The notes under the pieces: model-generated
Told to the model about the DNA's origin: nothing
Database searches by the model: none
The model's input: the letters and a program-made list of their open reading frames with translations, nothing else
Made by a program: the position numbers and the translations under genes
Shown: piece after piece, positions 1 through 15,047 of the stretch
Layout: every line of letters starts with the position of its first letter
How positions within the stretch are numbered: position 1 is the stretch's first letter
Source of the DNA: Corylus avellana
Lineage: Eukaryota; Streptophyta; Magnoliopsida; Fagales; Betulaceae
Reading direction: 5' to 3'
Length of the DNA stretch: 64,000 nt
Assembly (NCBI RefSeq): GCF_901000735.1
Contig: NC_081550.1
Span: forward strand, 826,669 to 890,668

Positions 1-1524
1 ATATATGTTTTCATTTCAATGGGTACAGTTTCAATCAAAACTAGACGTAAGTCAAATTCACAGTGATTTAGGAAAGTTTTGATTTGATTTGATTTGGTCT
101 TATATCATTTGATTAAATACTCATTTTCTCTGACTAGAGCACTAGAGCATGATTAGAGAATATTAAAAGAGAAAATACTAAAATAAACTCCTACAATGAT
201 TTATTCAATCAACTATGTTTAAAGTCCAAGGAAAAATTTTCATTTTGTTTCCAATGGCTATGATTCAAAGTTTTAATATAAGATTGAGAAAATTGAGTTT
301 AATCTTCTCACGCTTTTTATTTACATTGTGATTAAAGATTATTAACCCGAAAAAATAATAATAATAATAATTAATTGACTCGTAAAAGCAATTGGTTCGA
401 TTTACTTCTTAACTATTTTGAATTTGTATGTAGGTTGTTCGTAGTATATGGGAATTTGGTTCCTGGATTTAACTGCAAAATGCCAACTTCAAAATCCAAC
501 TAATTAGCAAGTTTGCACTGCTCATGTGCATTCCATGCCAATCTAAAAATTTTAAAATGCTAGTAACACCTATTTTTCATCCTTTGCCATTCCAACGAGG
601 CACTACGACTTTAGGCTTTAGCAGCAAAAAAAAACAAAAAAAAAACCTACTGTCACGTAACTTTCGAGGGTGGTCACACCATTCTCATAGCCAATGAAGA
701 TGGTCGCAACTACTAGATCGTATGGTCCAAACTACCTCCACGTGGTGTTCAGGAGTGGCGCCAATGAGAAGATGTGAGGGCAAATTTTTTATGTGACGTG
801 CGAAACGAGCATCAGCGCATAAAAGAGTGGAATGTGTCTATAACACGAGAAGATTATAATCAATTTTTATAATCTTACGTAAAAAGCATGAACCATTGAG
901 GAAATAAAAGGTCTCAAATTGGTTTTTTATTAGATGAAACCCAACTTCATAAGTGATTTTAGAGAGTTTCAATTATAATTTAATAACAACATAGATGAGA
1001 CTAGTGTTTTTCCTAGGTTGAACATGCTCTACCACCAATGCATTGCAGCTAGAACACAAGGAGTTCAAGAAAACTACTGACTTTGAAGTTGAGGCTTTGT
1101 TTCAAGTAATGAAGACTTGGAGATATATGGCAAGTGTAAGCTAGCATTAAATCCGTCTTTTACAACTCTTAACACGTGTCAACATGTGATTAAAAGATGT
1201 TAAAATTATTTGTTGTAATGGCTGATGCCTCTCCGAACATGTCAAAATTGTAAAATAGTAACACAAGTATAGCATCTCTCTAATTACACATTATGGTGGA
1301 AAAATATATTAATTCCAGCATGAAGGATGTAAAGTAGAAGGCGAACTTATACAATTAATACAAATTTATCATACATGGGAGCACAAGTGTCTGCTGCAGC
1401 AGCTAGGCTCCTGAATCATTTTTTACAATCAACACGAAAAAAAAAAACTACATGATGGTAGGAAAAGAGAATAAAGCAAAATCTCTTCTTTTGACAAATA
1501 AATTCCTTGCGGGTTACACAGGAA
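1..1524. other. intergenic spacer downstream of the kinase gene
   Basis: AT-rich DNA with no reading frame, RNA gene or repeat that I recognise. Short A runs and an AAT run lie near 350-370. The 3' UTR and polyadenylation site of the minus-strand kinase gene must lie just below position 1525, but I could not fix its end. Confidence 0.6.
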
Positions 1525-4500
1525 TCAAGATACAGTCCGCCCATAACACAAACAAGCAAGATACAGATTCTTTTGCCACTTTTCCTGCATAAACCAGAAG
1601 CAAAGAAGAAATTATTTACTGCATCATGTCTCCTACAAATTGAAATGAAATTCAGCTACATGTGCACCTTATAAAATAATCACATATTGTATGCTCCCCA
1701 GCATATTTACCTTAACATGGGTGCTTGGAAATTGGGATGTCCGTAAAGTTTCCTGAGTTTCATCGCCAGGTTTGCGCCTGGGAACACTCAAGATGAGGGC
1801 AGCTTGATCCCAAGTTGCAGCTGTCGATGTAATTCGGTAACCACTATCCCAACGCCTATGGATACCCTCACTTGGATAGAGAAAATCAAGCTCCACAACC
1901 TAGTCGATGATAGTATTGTCACAGAGAGAGAGAGAGAGAGAGAGTCAATCCACTCTAAATTCAGCAAGTACAAATAAAATTGACACAGAAAACTGTGTAA
2001 AGCAATTATGAAAAGCTACCATGCCACTTTGAATTATAGTAGTCTATAAGGATGAATTGCAGACATGAAAAAAGAATGTTAAAAACATGATCAGTTAACC
2101 TGATAGACTTTTACTTTATACCCTTTTTTTTGTAATAATAGTTTTGTAAAAGAGAGCAGCAATTGTTGAAAATGTGACAAGCAAAACTCAACCTGATCGC
2201 TGAAGCCAGCATTGCGAGACATGACAACACCCCATCGGTGTGCAGCAGTTGCCATTGAGGTCACATGGAACCCTTCTCTCCACTTCTTGTTTATCCACTT
2301 GAAGGGGAAAGAGTCACTTACTTTGTAGGACTGCTGAGTGTATTGGGTGCCTGCAAAAATTTGGATCATAATTTCATAAATTAGTCGCCAAAGATAAATA
2401 CTATCAATTAAAGCCATTATACGCAAGGTGTACAAAACTTACTAGTGCAATGAAGCATATTTTGACCAAAACTAACAACTTAGAAATTTAGATGCATTCT
2501 AACACGGTTACACCTGACTCAGTTTTCAGGAGAAATGACATAACATGCACCAATTTTCAGGACAATGTAAGCTCACCCATCAATATCAAATAAAGTAAAC
2601 ACACCTTTAGACATAACCACAAGGGAGCTCCCATTGTTGGCACCAGCAATAGAACTGATGTAATAGTTCTTTTCCCATTGTTCCATGATCCATTCCTGTG
2701 TATTTGAACATCAAATTAACTTATTGTTTAGTGAGTGTATCTCATAAGATGAATACAGGCACTAATATGGGTGTATTTGTGTGGTACAAAAATTCACCTT
2801 GTGTAAGAAAAAAGGAGACAGCTCATAAACTTGGTTTGTAAAACCAGTTCCAGCATCCATAATAAGTGCCCAGAGATTAGAACAAGATGCCACACAACTT
2901 ATAAGAAGGCCATCTGCAATTCCTCTCTCCACATGTTGTGCCAGCCTTGCATCAGCTACATTATAATGGTACCTAACATAAAATAAATGAGCAGGTCATT
3001 ATGCAACATAACTGTGACGGAATTGTCTTCAACTAAATCTCAGTTTCCAAATGCTTATTCTGTAAAGCAAAGCAAAGTCAAAGAGACACATTTTAAGTTC
3101 TTAGAACATCTAAGCATCCTCCAGTCAGCAAATGATAATAAGGTGCTTCAGCCTTTAGTCAAGCCAGGAATCACAGAACTCCAAAGGCCAGGTGCCTGGT
3201 AGGTACCCAACGACAAGGTGTGGCACCCTAGAGTCCATCTCCACTAGACCGTTTATTGTCTGTCAGTTTTGAACCCTGGCTTTGTTTGCGACTTGAACTT
3301 CTTAAGTGCTATGGGGCATATCTGTACTTTGCTTCGTTTCTCTACGGGGGGGAACTCTCCTGTACACAACTATATAATAGGATTGCACCCTTTTTTGGGT
3401 TTGTTTATAACATTATTCTTACATATCAAAACAGGCTTAGCTTAGTTTACTAAACAGAACAGAGCCAGGAGTCAAATTCTAATAGTAATAGGGAAGCAGA
3501 ATGTCTTAGACTAAGTGGGATTGTCGCCACTCAAAAGCTATAATACATAGCCTTTGCTTTTTCTGCTCGTAAGATCATTATGTAATATAGGAAATAAACA
3601 AAACACATATTTACCTCTGCTTCATTGGTAGCCTAGCATTGTAAACTGAAATCCACTGCGTAGCAGGAACTCCTAAACGAACCTTCTTCTTGGGTTGCCC
3701 ATCATCTTCTTCTTCAATATTCAACCTACCGCGTTTTTGGCCAACCTGACCGACAAGTTCATAGCAGATGCATAAAAACAACTACAAATAAAAGAATAAC
3801 CACTAAATCAGAATTCATCCAAAGTTTATAAATTACCAAGATTACCTTTTGAGCACCATCAGTGCTTATTGGCCTTAAAGCCGGATTAGGTCCTATCAAG
3901 CCCTCAAACAAAGATATTAGCTTGCCATAGTTAGGCTCCTCGTCAAATTTCATGTTTACCACAAACTCAAGAAATTGCTTAAGAGGTGGGGGACAGAAAC
4001 AGCATAGCATTTCAGGAGAAGTTGCCATCTTTTTTTTGGAAACTAGAAAGGATTTGTTATCACCCTAACAAGGAAAAAAAAAAAGATAAGAGAAAACGAA
4101 AGTGTTGTGGTAAAAAAAAATCTATTAAGCAACACTGAAGACAGTAACATTCACACTCTAAACAAGCAGTATATGTGTTAGTACCTGATAACCTTGCCAA
4201 GGCAACCTGCCTCGGTGGAGGAAGATGAGTGTATATGCAAGAGATTCTAGATCATCTCTTCTACTAGCAGTTCTTCCCAAGTGAGCATGGACACTTGCAT
4301 ATCGAACAGTTCCCCTGGGACAATGACAGAGAGAAGTTATCAAAACCAATTGTAAAATAGTCGTATTGCAAACTCAAGCCTGGAGACAAACATTAATTCA
4401 CCTAAACATATCAGGACGTTGATCATAATCAACATGCTGCCCACTAGAGCTATCTTTCCACTTTGTAGCTGCAGTATCAGTGTTGATAAAGAAGCATAAG

Positions 4501-7457
4501 AAAGATGATGTAAAATAAATTAATTTGAGAGTGTTAAGAATTATATGAAATTTACTCGCCTAATCCAAGGTCAACAAGAAACAACTTCTTCTCTTGTGAT
4601 GTAGATGGCTGACCAAGTAAAAAGTTCTCTGGCTTAACATCGCCATGCACATAACTAATATCAAACACAGTCATGATTAGAAATTGTGGAAATTCATACT
4701 ATCAAAACAAAGTACACCAGGATTGGAGCTATTTTATGGGAAATTCAACAACATCAAAATTCTCCAGAAAATCAGGAAACCACCTTTAAAAATCTTTTTT
4801 TTTTAAAAAAAAAAATAGTAATAATAATAATATTACCACATACCCTTTTGCATGCATCTTCTCTAAAATTGATAAGGACTCGACTGCTATGCAAGCGACC
4901 ATTTCCGAGGACATACTGCGTGTATATAACAAAATAAAAGAAGAATTAAGATTGTATACTCATATTCCTGAAAGATCCAGAAACAAGATATACATTTTGA
5001 GAGATAGGAGGAGATACACAATGCTAGACTAATGAAAAAAATATATCATCCATTTCACATCGGTACTAAGGAGGGAAAAAAATGTCCAGGAAACACGAGC
5101 TCAAGTGCACAGACGAACACAAGCAAGCCTAAAATAAGCTAATTAAGATCTGTGCACATCTCAGGTACCCCCTTGCAGAAAGTTAACCCCCCCTCCAACA
5201 CCTTCTTTTTCCTTGGGGTGTGTAGGAAAGAGGGTGAATGCTGTATCATCATTTAGTTTTTCAGTATATACTAAAAAAAAGGAATTTCATAATGTCTCCA
5301 ACTGCAACAAGAATATTAACAGTTCCAAGCGGTTCTAGTACAGTAGGCCATAAAATCTCTTGCAATTTATTTTAATGATATGGCAGAGGTTATTTTACTA
5401 TGATATAAGAGGACAGATGACAACAGCAGGAATTTAGGTGTTCTTGTTCAATAAAAATCCAAAAAATAAAACCTCTATGAACTCTGACGTTGATATTTGA
5501 TAACAAATGAAATCATGGCCACCATGAACCACTCTTAGTCATAAGTCAATTGAAACTATATGAACCTCAAATGACTCAAATCTTTCTTTACAAGAGCCTA
5601 ATCCTAAGGCATGATCCTCAGTAGCCTAGTTTAAGTGCTGCCTCAAAATACTTCAATGACCTTGCCCCCAAGCAAGCCTCAATTAAAATTGGTACATCAG
5701 CGCAGCCATCCACTTATTCAAGCTTCAGATTTCAAGACTGCAGAATAAAATTCCTGGAGGTAACAAAAGATACAAGCATAGGATACTCACGCCTGCCCTG
5801 AAGAATTCCATACATCCCACAAGCTGGGCCCTAGCATGTCCATAACCTGCATATTAACTATTATAAAGTTAAAACAACAAGTTAATAATGGAGAGATAAT
5901 AAATGTGGTTTGTGTGGACCATACCATTACATAATAGTCTCCTTGCCTCCCTTTGTAGTGTACTTTCGGCACTCCATGACTACCACCGAGAATGCTATCC
6001 AAATATAAATAAAAATAAAATCATAAACACACACACACACATATAAATATATGTATGTATGATCAGTTAATCTAGAGGCACCATTAAAAAAAGGGACCTA
6101 CTTGTACACTTGCCACTCGTATGGTGGGCCATAGTTACAGCCTTTGCTGTTTCTGTGCTCAAATTTCAGAGCTACCTGATATAAGCACACAAATCAGAAG
6201 TTAAAGTCAAATGACAGATATTCATATAGATTTAAAGAGTACAAGAGAATCTAAATTGAGCTAACCTCCATGGCCCCAGGACCTGAGGTGCGATCAGTTC
6301 CACCTGAAACACGACGACCAACGAACACCTGACCAAACCCACCTTTACCCAATTTCCTCTCTATCTTATATACGGGTGACCCTCCTACTGTGACCTTCAG
6401 AAAAATTAAAACAATTTTGATCAATGCACCAAACAAAAATTAAGACAATATACTCCACCAAACTCTTCAATCGATGCTTTATTGATCATGAAAAATTGAA
6501 ATCAACCATATTTCTACTAGTATTTTGGTCCATATAGGAGAGTATAACCAAACAAATGAGAGGTATATGCATGTAGACATGCAATCGGGAATGGAAACAA
6601 GTATGTAACAAATAACACATAAATAGGAACTTCAAAACAACAAACCTTTTTACTTGAACCAATAAAAGAAACAAAATTCTTCATCATAATGATCACAAAC
6701 ACACTCCAAACCATGGTATTCAATACTACAACACAGCCAGATATTTGCAAACACAGCACTACACAATAAACCATTTACAGTATAACCTTTTTTGCGTTTA
6801 TCAGAGCAACCAAATTGAGAAACACAAGAAACAAAACTAAACCAGCATACCAAGGCATCATATTTTGCAATCATAGCGCCATCGCAATTGAGGAACACTC
6901 AAATACAACGACGTAAACTATCCACAGCAGTTCTTTTGACAATTATAACACCAACCCAATTGGGAAACACCAAAACAACATCAAATTAACCTACCATAGA
7001 ACCATCTACGTGTAATTACAACACCAACCCACCTCATAAAACACCAAAAAAATCAATTCACCCGCCATAAAACCCATTTTACGCAACAACAACACTACCA
7101 GTTCAAAAAACGACAAAAATCAACCATCAAGAACGCGCATACCTTCTCGGGAAAAGGCGCAGTGCTGCCCTCTTCCTCTTGCCCAGCGGCCTTATTGGCG
7201 CTCAACCCACCACTATCATCGGCCATCAGACCCTTCTCTTCCTTCCCAACAACCTTCTTCCCCTTCTTCCTCTCCGACCCACTGTCCCTCTCCGATATCA
7301 CAATCACCTGCTGCTGCTCCTCCTCCTTCTCGAGCTTCAACTTCTTGGCCCTCGCAACTGCCGCACGGGTCTTTACGTAGTTCCCAACCGGAGGCTCCGA
7401 TCGCTTGTGCGCGACCTTAGCACGGCCTCGGCGGACTCCTCTGCGAAGCTCCGGCAT
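1525..7457 (-). CDS. MLK: MUT9-like casein kinase I (photoregulatory protein kinase family), 16 exons
   Basis: Nuclear Ser/Thr kinase of the plant-specific CK1-like MLK/PPK family, whose characterised members phosphorylate histone H3 and light/clock proteins. Coding exons in transcript order: 7143-7457, 6266-6394, 6102-6175, 5925-5994, 5791-5846, 4844-4915, 4560-4654, 4402-4468, 4185-4314, 3846-4064, 3615-3745, 2798-2972, 2605-2695, 2193-2350, 1711-1899, 1525-1584. They sum to 2031 nt, giving 676 aa plus stop, close to the roughly 690 aa usual in the family. A basic, Glu/Lys-rich N-terminal region (residues 1-105) precedes the kinase domain. The glycine loop GKGGFGQV is at 121-128, the lysine in VALKFEH at 152, the catalytic loop HGDVKPEN at 242-249 and DLG at 267-269; these HGD and DLG variants are as I remember them for the family. 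A basic stretch, KKKVR, lies after the kinase core. The C-terminal half matches the conserved MLK tail and ends in CYGRTVS. All introns are GT-AG except intron 7, which is GC-AG. The start is the first ATG in the MPELRRG context typical of the family. Confidence 0.95.
1922..1944. repeat. (GA)n microsatellite in a kinase intron
   Basis: An uninterrupted AG dinucleotide run just upstream, in transcript sense, of exon 15 of the kinase gene. On the minus strand it reads as a CT-rich tract near the acceptor at 1900-1901, so it may add to the polypyrimidine tract. Confidence 0.85.
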
Positions 7458-9277
7458 TGCTCAAACCCATACAATAGGCGTCAGAGTCCAAGCCCAACAA
7501 TTCGATCATTATATCGCTCAGCTCTCACATGACCGAAATCGGAGATTTTAGTTTGGGGGAAAGCCAGAGAGCAGGGGTTAGATGAAGGATTCGGCGGAAA
7601 ACAGAGCGATTGGAGGGAATTTGGGGTTGGATTTTGGGGGACTAGGGTTTGGGCTTGGTGAAATTATGCCCAAAAAAAAATTGGAAATAGAGAGAGAAGC
7701 GCCGACTCGAACTGTGTTAGGCCATTTGATGGTGTGGGAACAGATTGCCAAATGAGAAAGGGGTTTGGTGTATGGTGGGACCCGCTGGTATATATTTTAT
7801 TTTAAATAGAAGAAAATGCTTGGACTACTATAAATTTTTACTGTCACGCCAATTAGCATGCTATCCTCCGCTTTGGTCTGCCTCCTTTGCCACTGCCTAT
7901 GCACCACGCCTCCTCTTCCTCCAGCGGAGAGTCACTCGTGCGGCCACCCCACGAAGACCCACGGTTGATCATTGAGTGATTTGGTCACCCCAACAATACA
8001 TTATGGATCTAAGGATCTTACATGGTTGGAGGGGATGAGGGCTAATATGAGTGTTACGTGGACTATCCGCTTGTAAAAAATATATAGTAAAATATGTAAT
8101 ACTTCTAATACAACTTTTTATTATTATTATTTGTAGTCTAGGAGACTAATTGTGGCTATTATAGTCGGACATGACCATAATATCACCTACCCGCTAGGAG
8201 CCACACAGAAGGGGCCTAGATGGTGAGAGATGCAAGTGCTCTCTCAAGTTCGACTGAGCCATAACCTGATTAGTCCTAATAAGGCATCAATGGAAAATCT
8301 AAGACGACTAATACTAATTAGACATATGTGATGATTTTCTATTGCGAAGATTCGAACTCACGCCCACATGCCCTAATCACTTGAGAATTTCCTTCAACCA
8401 TTATTTTTGTCTTTCCATCTGCATACCCCTACCTTCACCGTGACCACAATAGATCCACCACTATCGCCACACTGCTACTACTAGTCTACCACTACCACTA
8501 AAAAGCTTATCTCTATTCCTCTCGTTGTATAGGTAAATGGCTGGTTCTCCCACCCTAACCTTGTGACTGGGTGTGTATAAACCACTCATGTGGCTAAATT
8601 CTAAAACTTTAAGGCCAAGAGTGCCTTTGGTGGTGGAATGAGAGATGCGGCCAACAAAGGCAATGCAATATGGGTCTTTGATGACCTTGGGATCTCCAAA
8701 GGGCTCATATGAAAAATAGGATTTCTTAGTCATTTTGGGAGATTTTAAGAGATAGTGTGTGTGAGTGAGAGGGGCCAGTGGAGGAGCACAATTGGGCTCG
8801 GTAATGACTTTGTTATTGGGGGAACTACCCCATTTGAGCAATTAGAGGTGACCGAACCACACAGTGCCTAAATGGGGTTGTTCAGTCACCCAAAAAGTGA
8901 CATAGCCACCCTACTCAATGGGACAATGACGAGAGAGGTGACAAGATAAGAGCTTGACAGTAGTAGAGAGGTGGTGGAGAAATATAGAGAGATACAAATA
9001 GTGAACAAATTGGTGATTGAAAATGAGATGCACAATTTTGTTGTATATGACATTTTGTGGTTGTTTATTTAAAATGAACGATTCTTCTTAAAGTTATTGC
9101 ACACCGTGCAATACCCAATGTATTATACAAAGATCTCAATCCAATATCATCTTTAAGCATTCCGAGCAGCTACCTAACCATCTTCCTTAAGTTTAAGGAT
9201 TTAATCTATTTTTTGCTTCCCTATCCAAATATATACCACAATAAATTCCCTTAATCATTCCTTATATCATTAAAATA

Positions 9278-9349
9278 ATATTTTGCATTTAATAATCACA
9301 TGAGAGAAGGGAGGAGAAATATTTTGTATTTAATAATCACATGAGAGAA
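9278..9349. repeat. 31-bp direct repeat pair
   Basis: Two 31-bp units at 9278-9308 and 9319-9349 differ at one base and are separated by 10 bp. They contain the core TTAATAATCACATGAGAGAA. They are probably a local duplication; no function is visible. Confidence 0.8.
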
Positions 9350-10222
9350 TGAGTTTTTTTTTTTTTTTTTTGGTTTTTAATAATCACAATGATTGTTACA
9401 GTGGAACCCAACATGTTTAGGGCTCATTTAAGGAGTGTGAGTCGTTTTTTGCAATTTTTTTGACATTTTTCCTAAACTTAAAAAAGAGAACCCCATATAG
9501 GGACTCTACTGAGAATGCTGGAACCAATGAAAAAAATAAAGGATCTCAATCCAACTTTACTATACCCATCAAAGCATCAGTTATAATAGGGACTATATGA
9601 CCTTGTAATGCAAATTCTGCAAATGCTCTCATAAGACATGTTAAGTTGTAGTCAGACCCAACCCTATTAAAGGCATAGTAGTAAAAAAATTAGTAAATAT
9701 CGAGCTAAAGTCTCACCCTCTTAACATCGCATTCATAGAGACTCAAACCTATATTCTTCCCCTCATTAAATCACATGGGAGCAAGTCCTTTACCACTAAG
9801 GTAGTTACCTTAGTGGGATTTGAAATATTTGATATTCATCGGCGAGCGAGACCCAGCTATATTAAGAGTGTAGGAGTGGTTAGTTCTAATAGGCATGAGT
9901 ACTGTTCACTTCACTTCACTTCACTATTATTATTATTATTATTTTTTTTTGTTAAAGTAGTGAATTTGAAAAGTGAAGATTTAAGCTACTTTTTTTCTTT
10001 TTAAATTGCTTCACCGCGTACAATAACAAAAAAATGGCTTTAATGAGGCTGCACAGAGTGCTCTTAGGGTTTAGGGGGTAAACTAACATTTTAGGTTTAG
10101 AAGGTAAAACTAAAAAAATAATTGAGAGGGGGAGGGGAGGGTAAAAAATTGATTTGAAAATAATATATATTGGGGAAGACATTGTGGCTTGAGAACATTA
10201 ATGTTCTCCTCCAATGATGTTT

Positions 10223-10347
10223 TTTTTATAAAAATAAAATAAAATAAAAATTTCAAGGTAGTTCAATTAACTGGAAATCACACCTCATAAAGTGAATGTC
10301 ACTAATTTGAATCTCCCTCTCTCTCTTGTATGGACATGTAAACAAAA
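10223..10347 (+). mobile_element. tRNA-derived SINE-like copy
   Basis: This segment shares its order of motifs with the better-preserved SINE at 50363-50476: an A-box-like stretch near 10259-10273, an ACCTCATAAAG stretch, a degenerate B box (TAATTTGAATCTCC), a CTCTCTTGTATGGACATGT tail and then an A-rich end. It is flanked by the 10-bp direct repeat AATGATGTTT (10213-10222 and 10348-10357), which fits a target-site duplication. The extra AT-rich DNA between the left repeat and the A box makes the 5' boundary uncertain. Confidence 0.6.
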
Positions 10348-10800
10348 AATGATGTTTAAAAAATTTACATGACAAGAAATATTATAATTCTTAAGTATTC
10401 TACCATATGAATTTTATTAAATTATACTTTATTTTAAATTAAATGACTGAGATTATATCACAAGAACATTTGTTATTTTACAAAAAATAAAATAAATATT
10501 TTAGATGATAAATATTGAATTGTTAAATAATAAAAAATATTGATATGATAAAATCTCACCCAATATATCTTTTTAGCTCGAGTAATGTCGCCTTCTTAAC
10601 TTGTAGTCGCCACTACAAGAACTCTGAAAAAGGTGAAGTCAAAACGGCTACGTTTCCCCTTCACGTTCATACATTGTTGCGACGGTGGATGGCATTTTAA
10701 GATTTGTTCTGGGTGTTGGTGAACGTGAGGTGCTCCACGACTGAGTGTCCCATACAGTGTGTGTGCGTCTGCCCCTGCGTCAGAGAGCGAGAGAGAGAAA

Positions 10801-13644
<2,844 letters not shown>

Positions 13645-15047
13645 AGTAAGTTGTCTTAACATGCTTCCCCCTCGAATTCTTGGGTTTGATGGATGTGGTT
13701 TCCTTATATTATAAATTTGTGTTTTAAATGCTGCAGATAGAGGCTATTTGACCACAAGAGTACACTTCAACTAGTCGGACAAAGAAGAGGCAGAGAGAGA
13801 GTATAGACAATCTGTTACACTCCCAAGTGCAGCAGCCCTGTTGAGTAGTCATCAACTTTGTCAAACCATAGTGTTACTTGCCATTGTAGCTTCCGATATG
13901 GGCTTGATATGGGGGACTGCAGGATACCTTTTGCTTACTGGCGCTGCTATACTTTGGTGTGTACCTTTCGGTAGGTAGGAGGGCTAGTGATATGATCATA
14001 ATTATTTGATATTGTCCGGTGTCGTGTTAGAGTCCAATAAGGCGTATATCTCCGTATAATCTAATAAATAGTTAGATTCTTTCTTTATTAGAGTCGTTCA
14101 AGTCAAGACTTAATTGATCTATTATGTAATCAATAGTTTATTGTTTCTTTATTTAAAGAGGAACTATCAATAACAAAGTACGAGTTGATTATTGTTTTAG
14201 AATACAGTTTATTGTGTTTTGGAGGTTAAGGCTTTCTCAAAGTAGCCATTGGAGATCTCGGCTCTCTCGAAGTAGCTGATTTATCCTTTCTTATGTTTTA
14301 TTATTAGTTGGTTCGCATAAGCTAGTATATGCTGCTAATCATTCTTTTAGCGATTTGAAAAACCAAGATACTTCTCGATGGTTGATTACAAATTGGAAGC
14401 ATCAAGTCAAGTGCATTTGTCTATTGTGGAATATGGACTTTGTTACTAAGCCTTACAATGCATTTGAATTAAGTGCATGTTCTTTCTAGAATTTACTGAG
14501 CTTTACAATAAGACTGGTCTAATTGGTTATAGAATTTTAGAAATTGATAGTTCAAGCGATTCTATAAGATCGCTGAAGCCTTTTTTACTTGTGTTTCCAT
14601 ATTGAGCTTCTGAAAGAATAATTCTAAAAGTCACTCTTGTGTCCTTAAAAAAATTAGGTGGCTTATAAAATTACCATTTAATCAAAATCATATTGGAAAG
14701 CAGATTCTTAGATGACGATAATGTGCATTTATACCAATTGCAAATGGCCTAGGCGTAGAGGAACCATACTAATCTATTCCAAAGTAAAATGTATTGCCAT
14801 GGAAAAATAGCTTGATGCCAAGATGATAAAAAATAAAGAGCTCAACACTTTCGATTATGAAAAAGAAAAAGAAAAAGAAAAATTAAAATTATAAGGTCGT
14901 CTTATTCAAAACCCCGATTATGAAATCCCTTCTCTCCTACTTCACGCTCATCAAGGCATGCATCCATAACAAGTCAAAATGGGTTCACATTCAAAATCAA
15001 GATGTACAAAAAAGCCTCTAGATGGAACTGAATGAGGCATTCAAAAT
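13645..15047. other. convergent intergenic region, PSA2 and MTP10-like 3' ends
   Basis: It contains the spliced 3' UTR of PSA2 (the last UTR exon begins at about 13738) and the 3' UTR of the minus-strand transporter gene. A stretch near 14025-14340 begins TGTTAGAGTCC, like a Copia LTR, but has no matching end or partner. Nothing else is recognised. Confidence 0.55.

Larger units (their letters stand above)
7458..10800. other. divergent intergenic region between the kinase and PSA2 genes
   Basis: Both neighbouring genes are transcribed away from this spacer, so it contains both promoters. I see no credible gene. A minus-strand frame at 8461-8841 (126 aa) has no recognisable family. The spacer holds a 31-bp direct repeat (9278-9308 and 9319-9349, one mismatch), a possible inverted-end element around 9156-9525 bracketed by a 13-bp direct repeat, a perfect small palindrome at 9793-9816 and a SINE copy at about 10223-10347. 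Confidence 0.6.

Noticed and set aside
8461..8841. 126-codon minus-strand open frame.
   Set aside because: No recognisable domain, isolated, no splice context or conserved composition; consistent with chance or old repeat DNA.
14025..14345. Possible solo Copia LTR (starts TGTTAGAGTCC).
   Set aside because: No CA-ended right border with a matching 5-bp duplication and no second copy in the window; the start motif alone is weak evidence.
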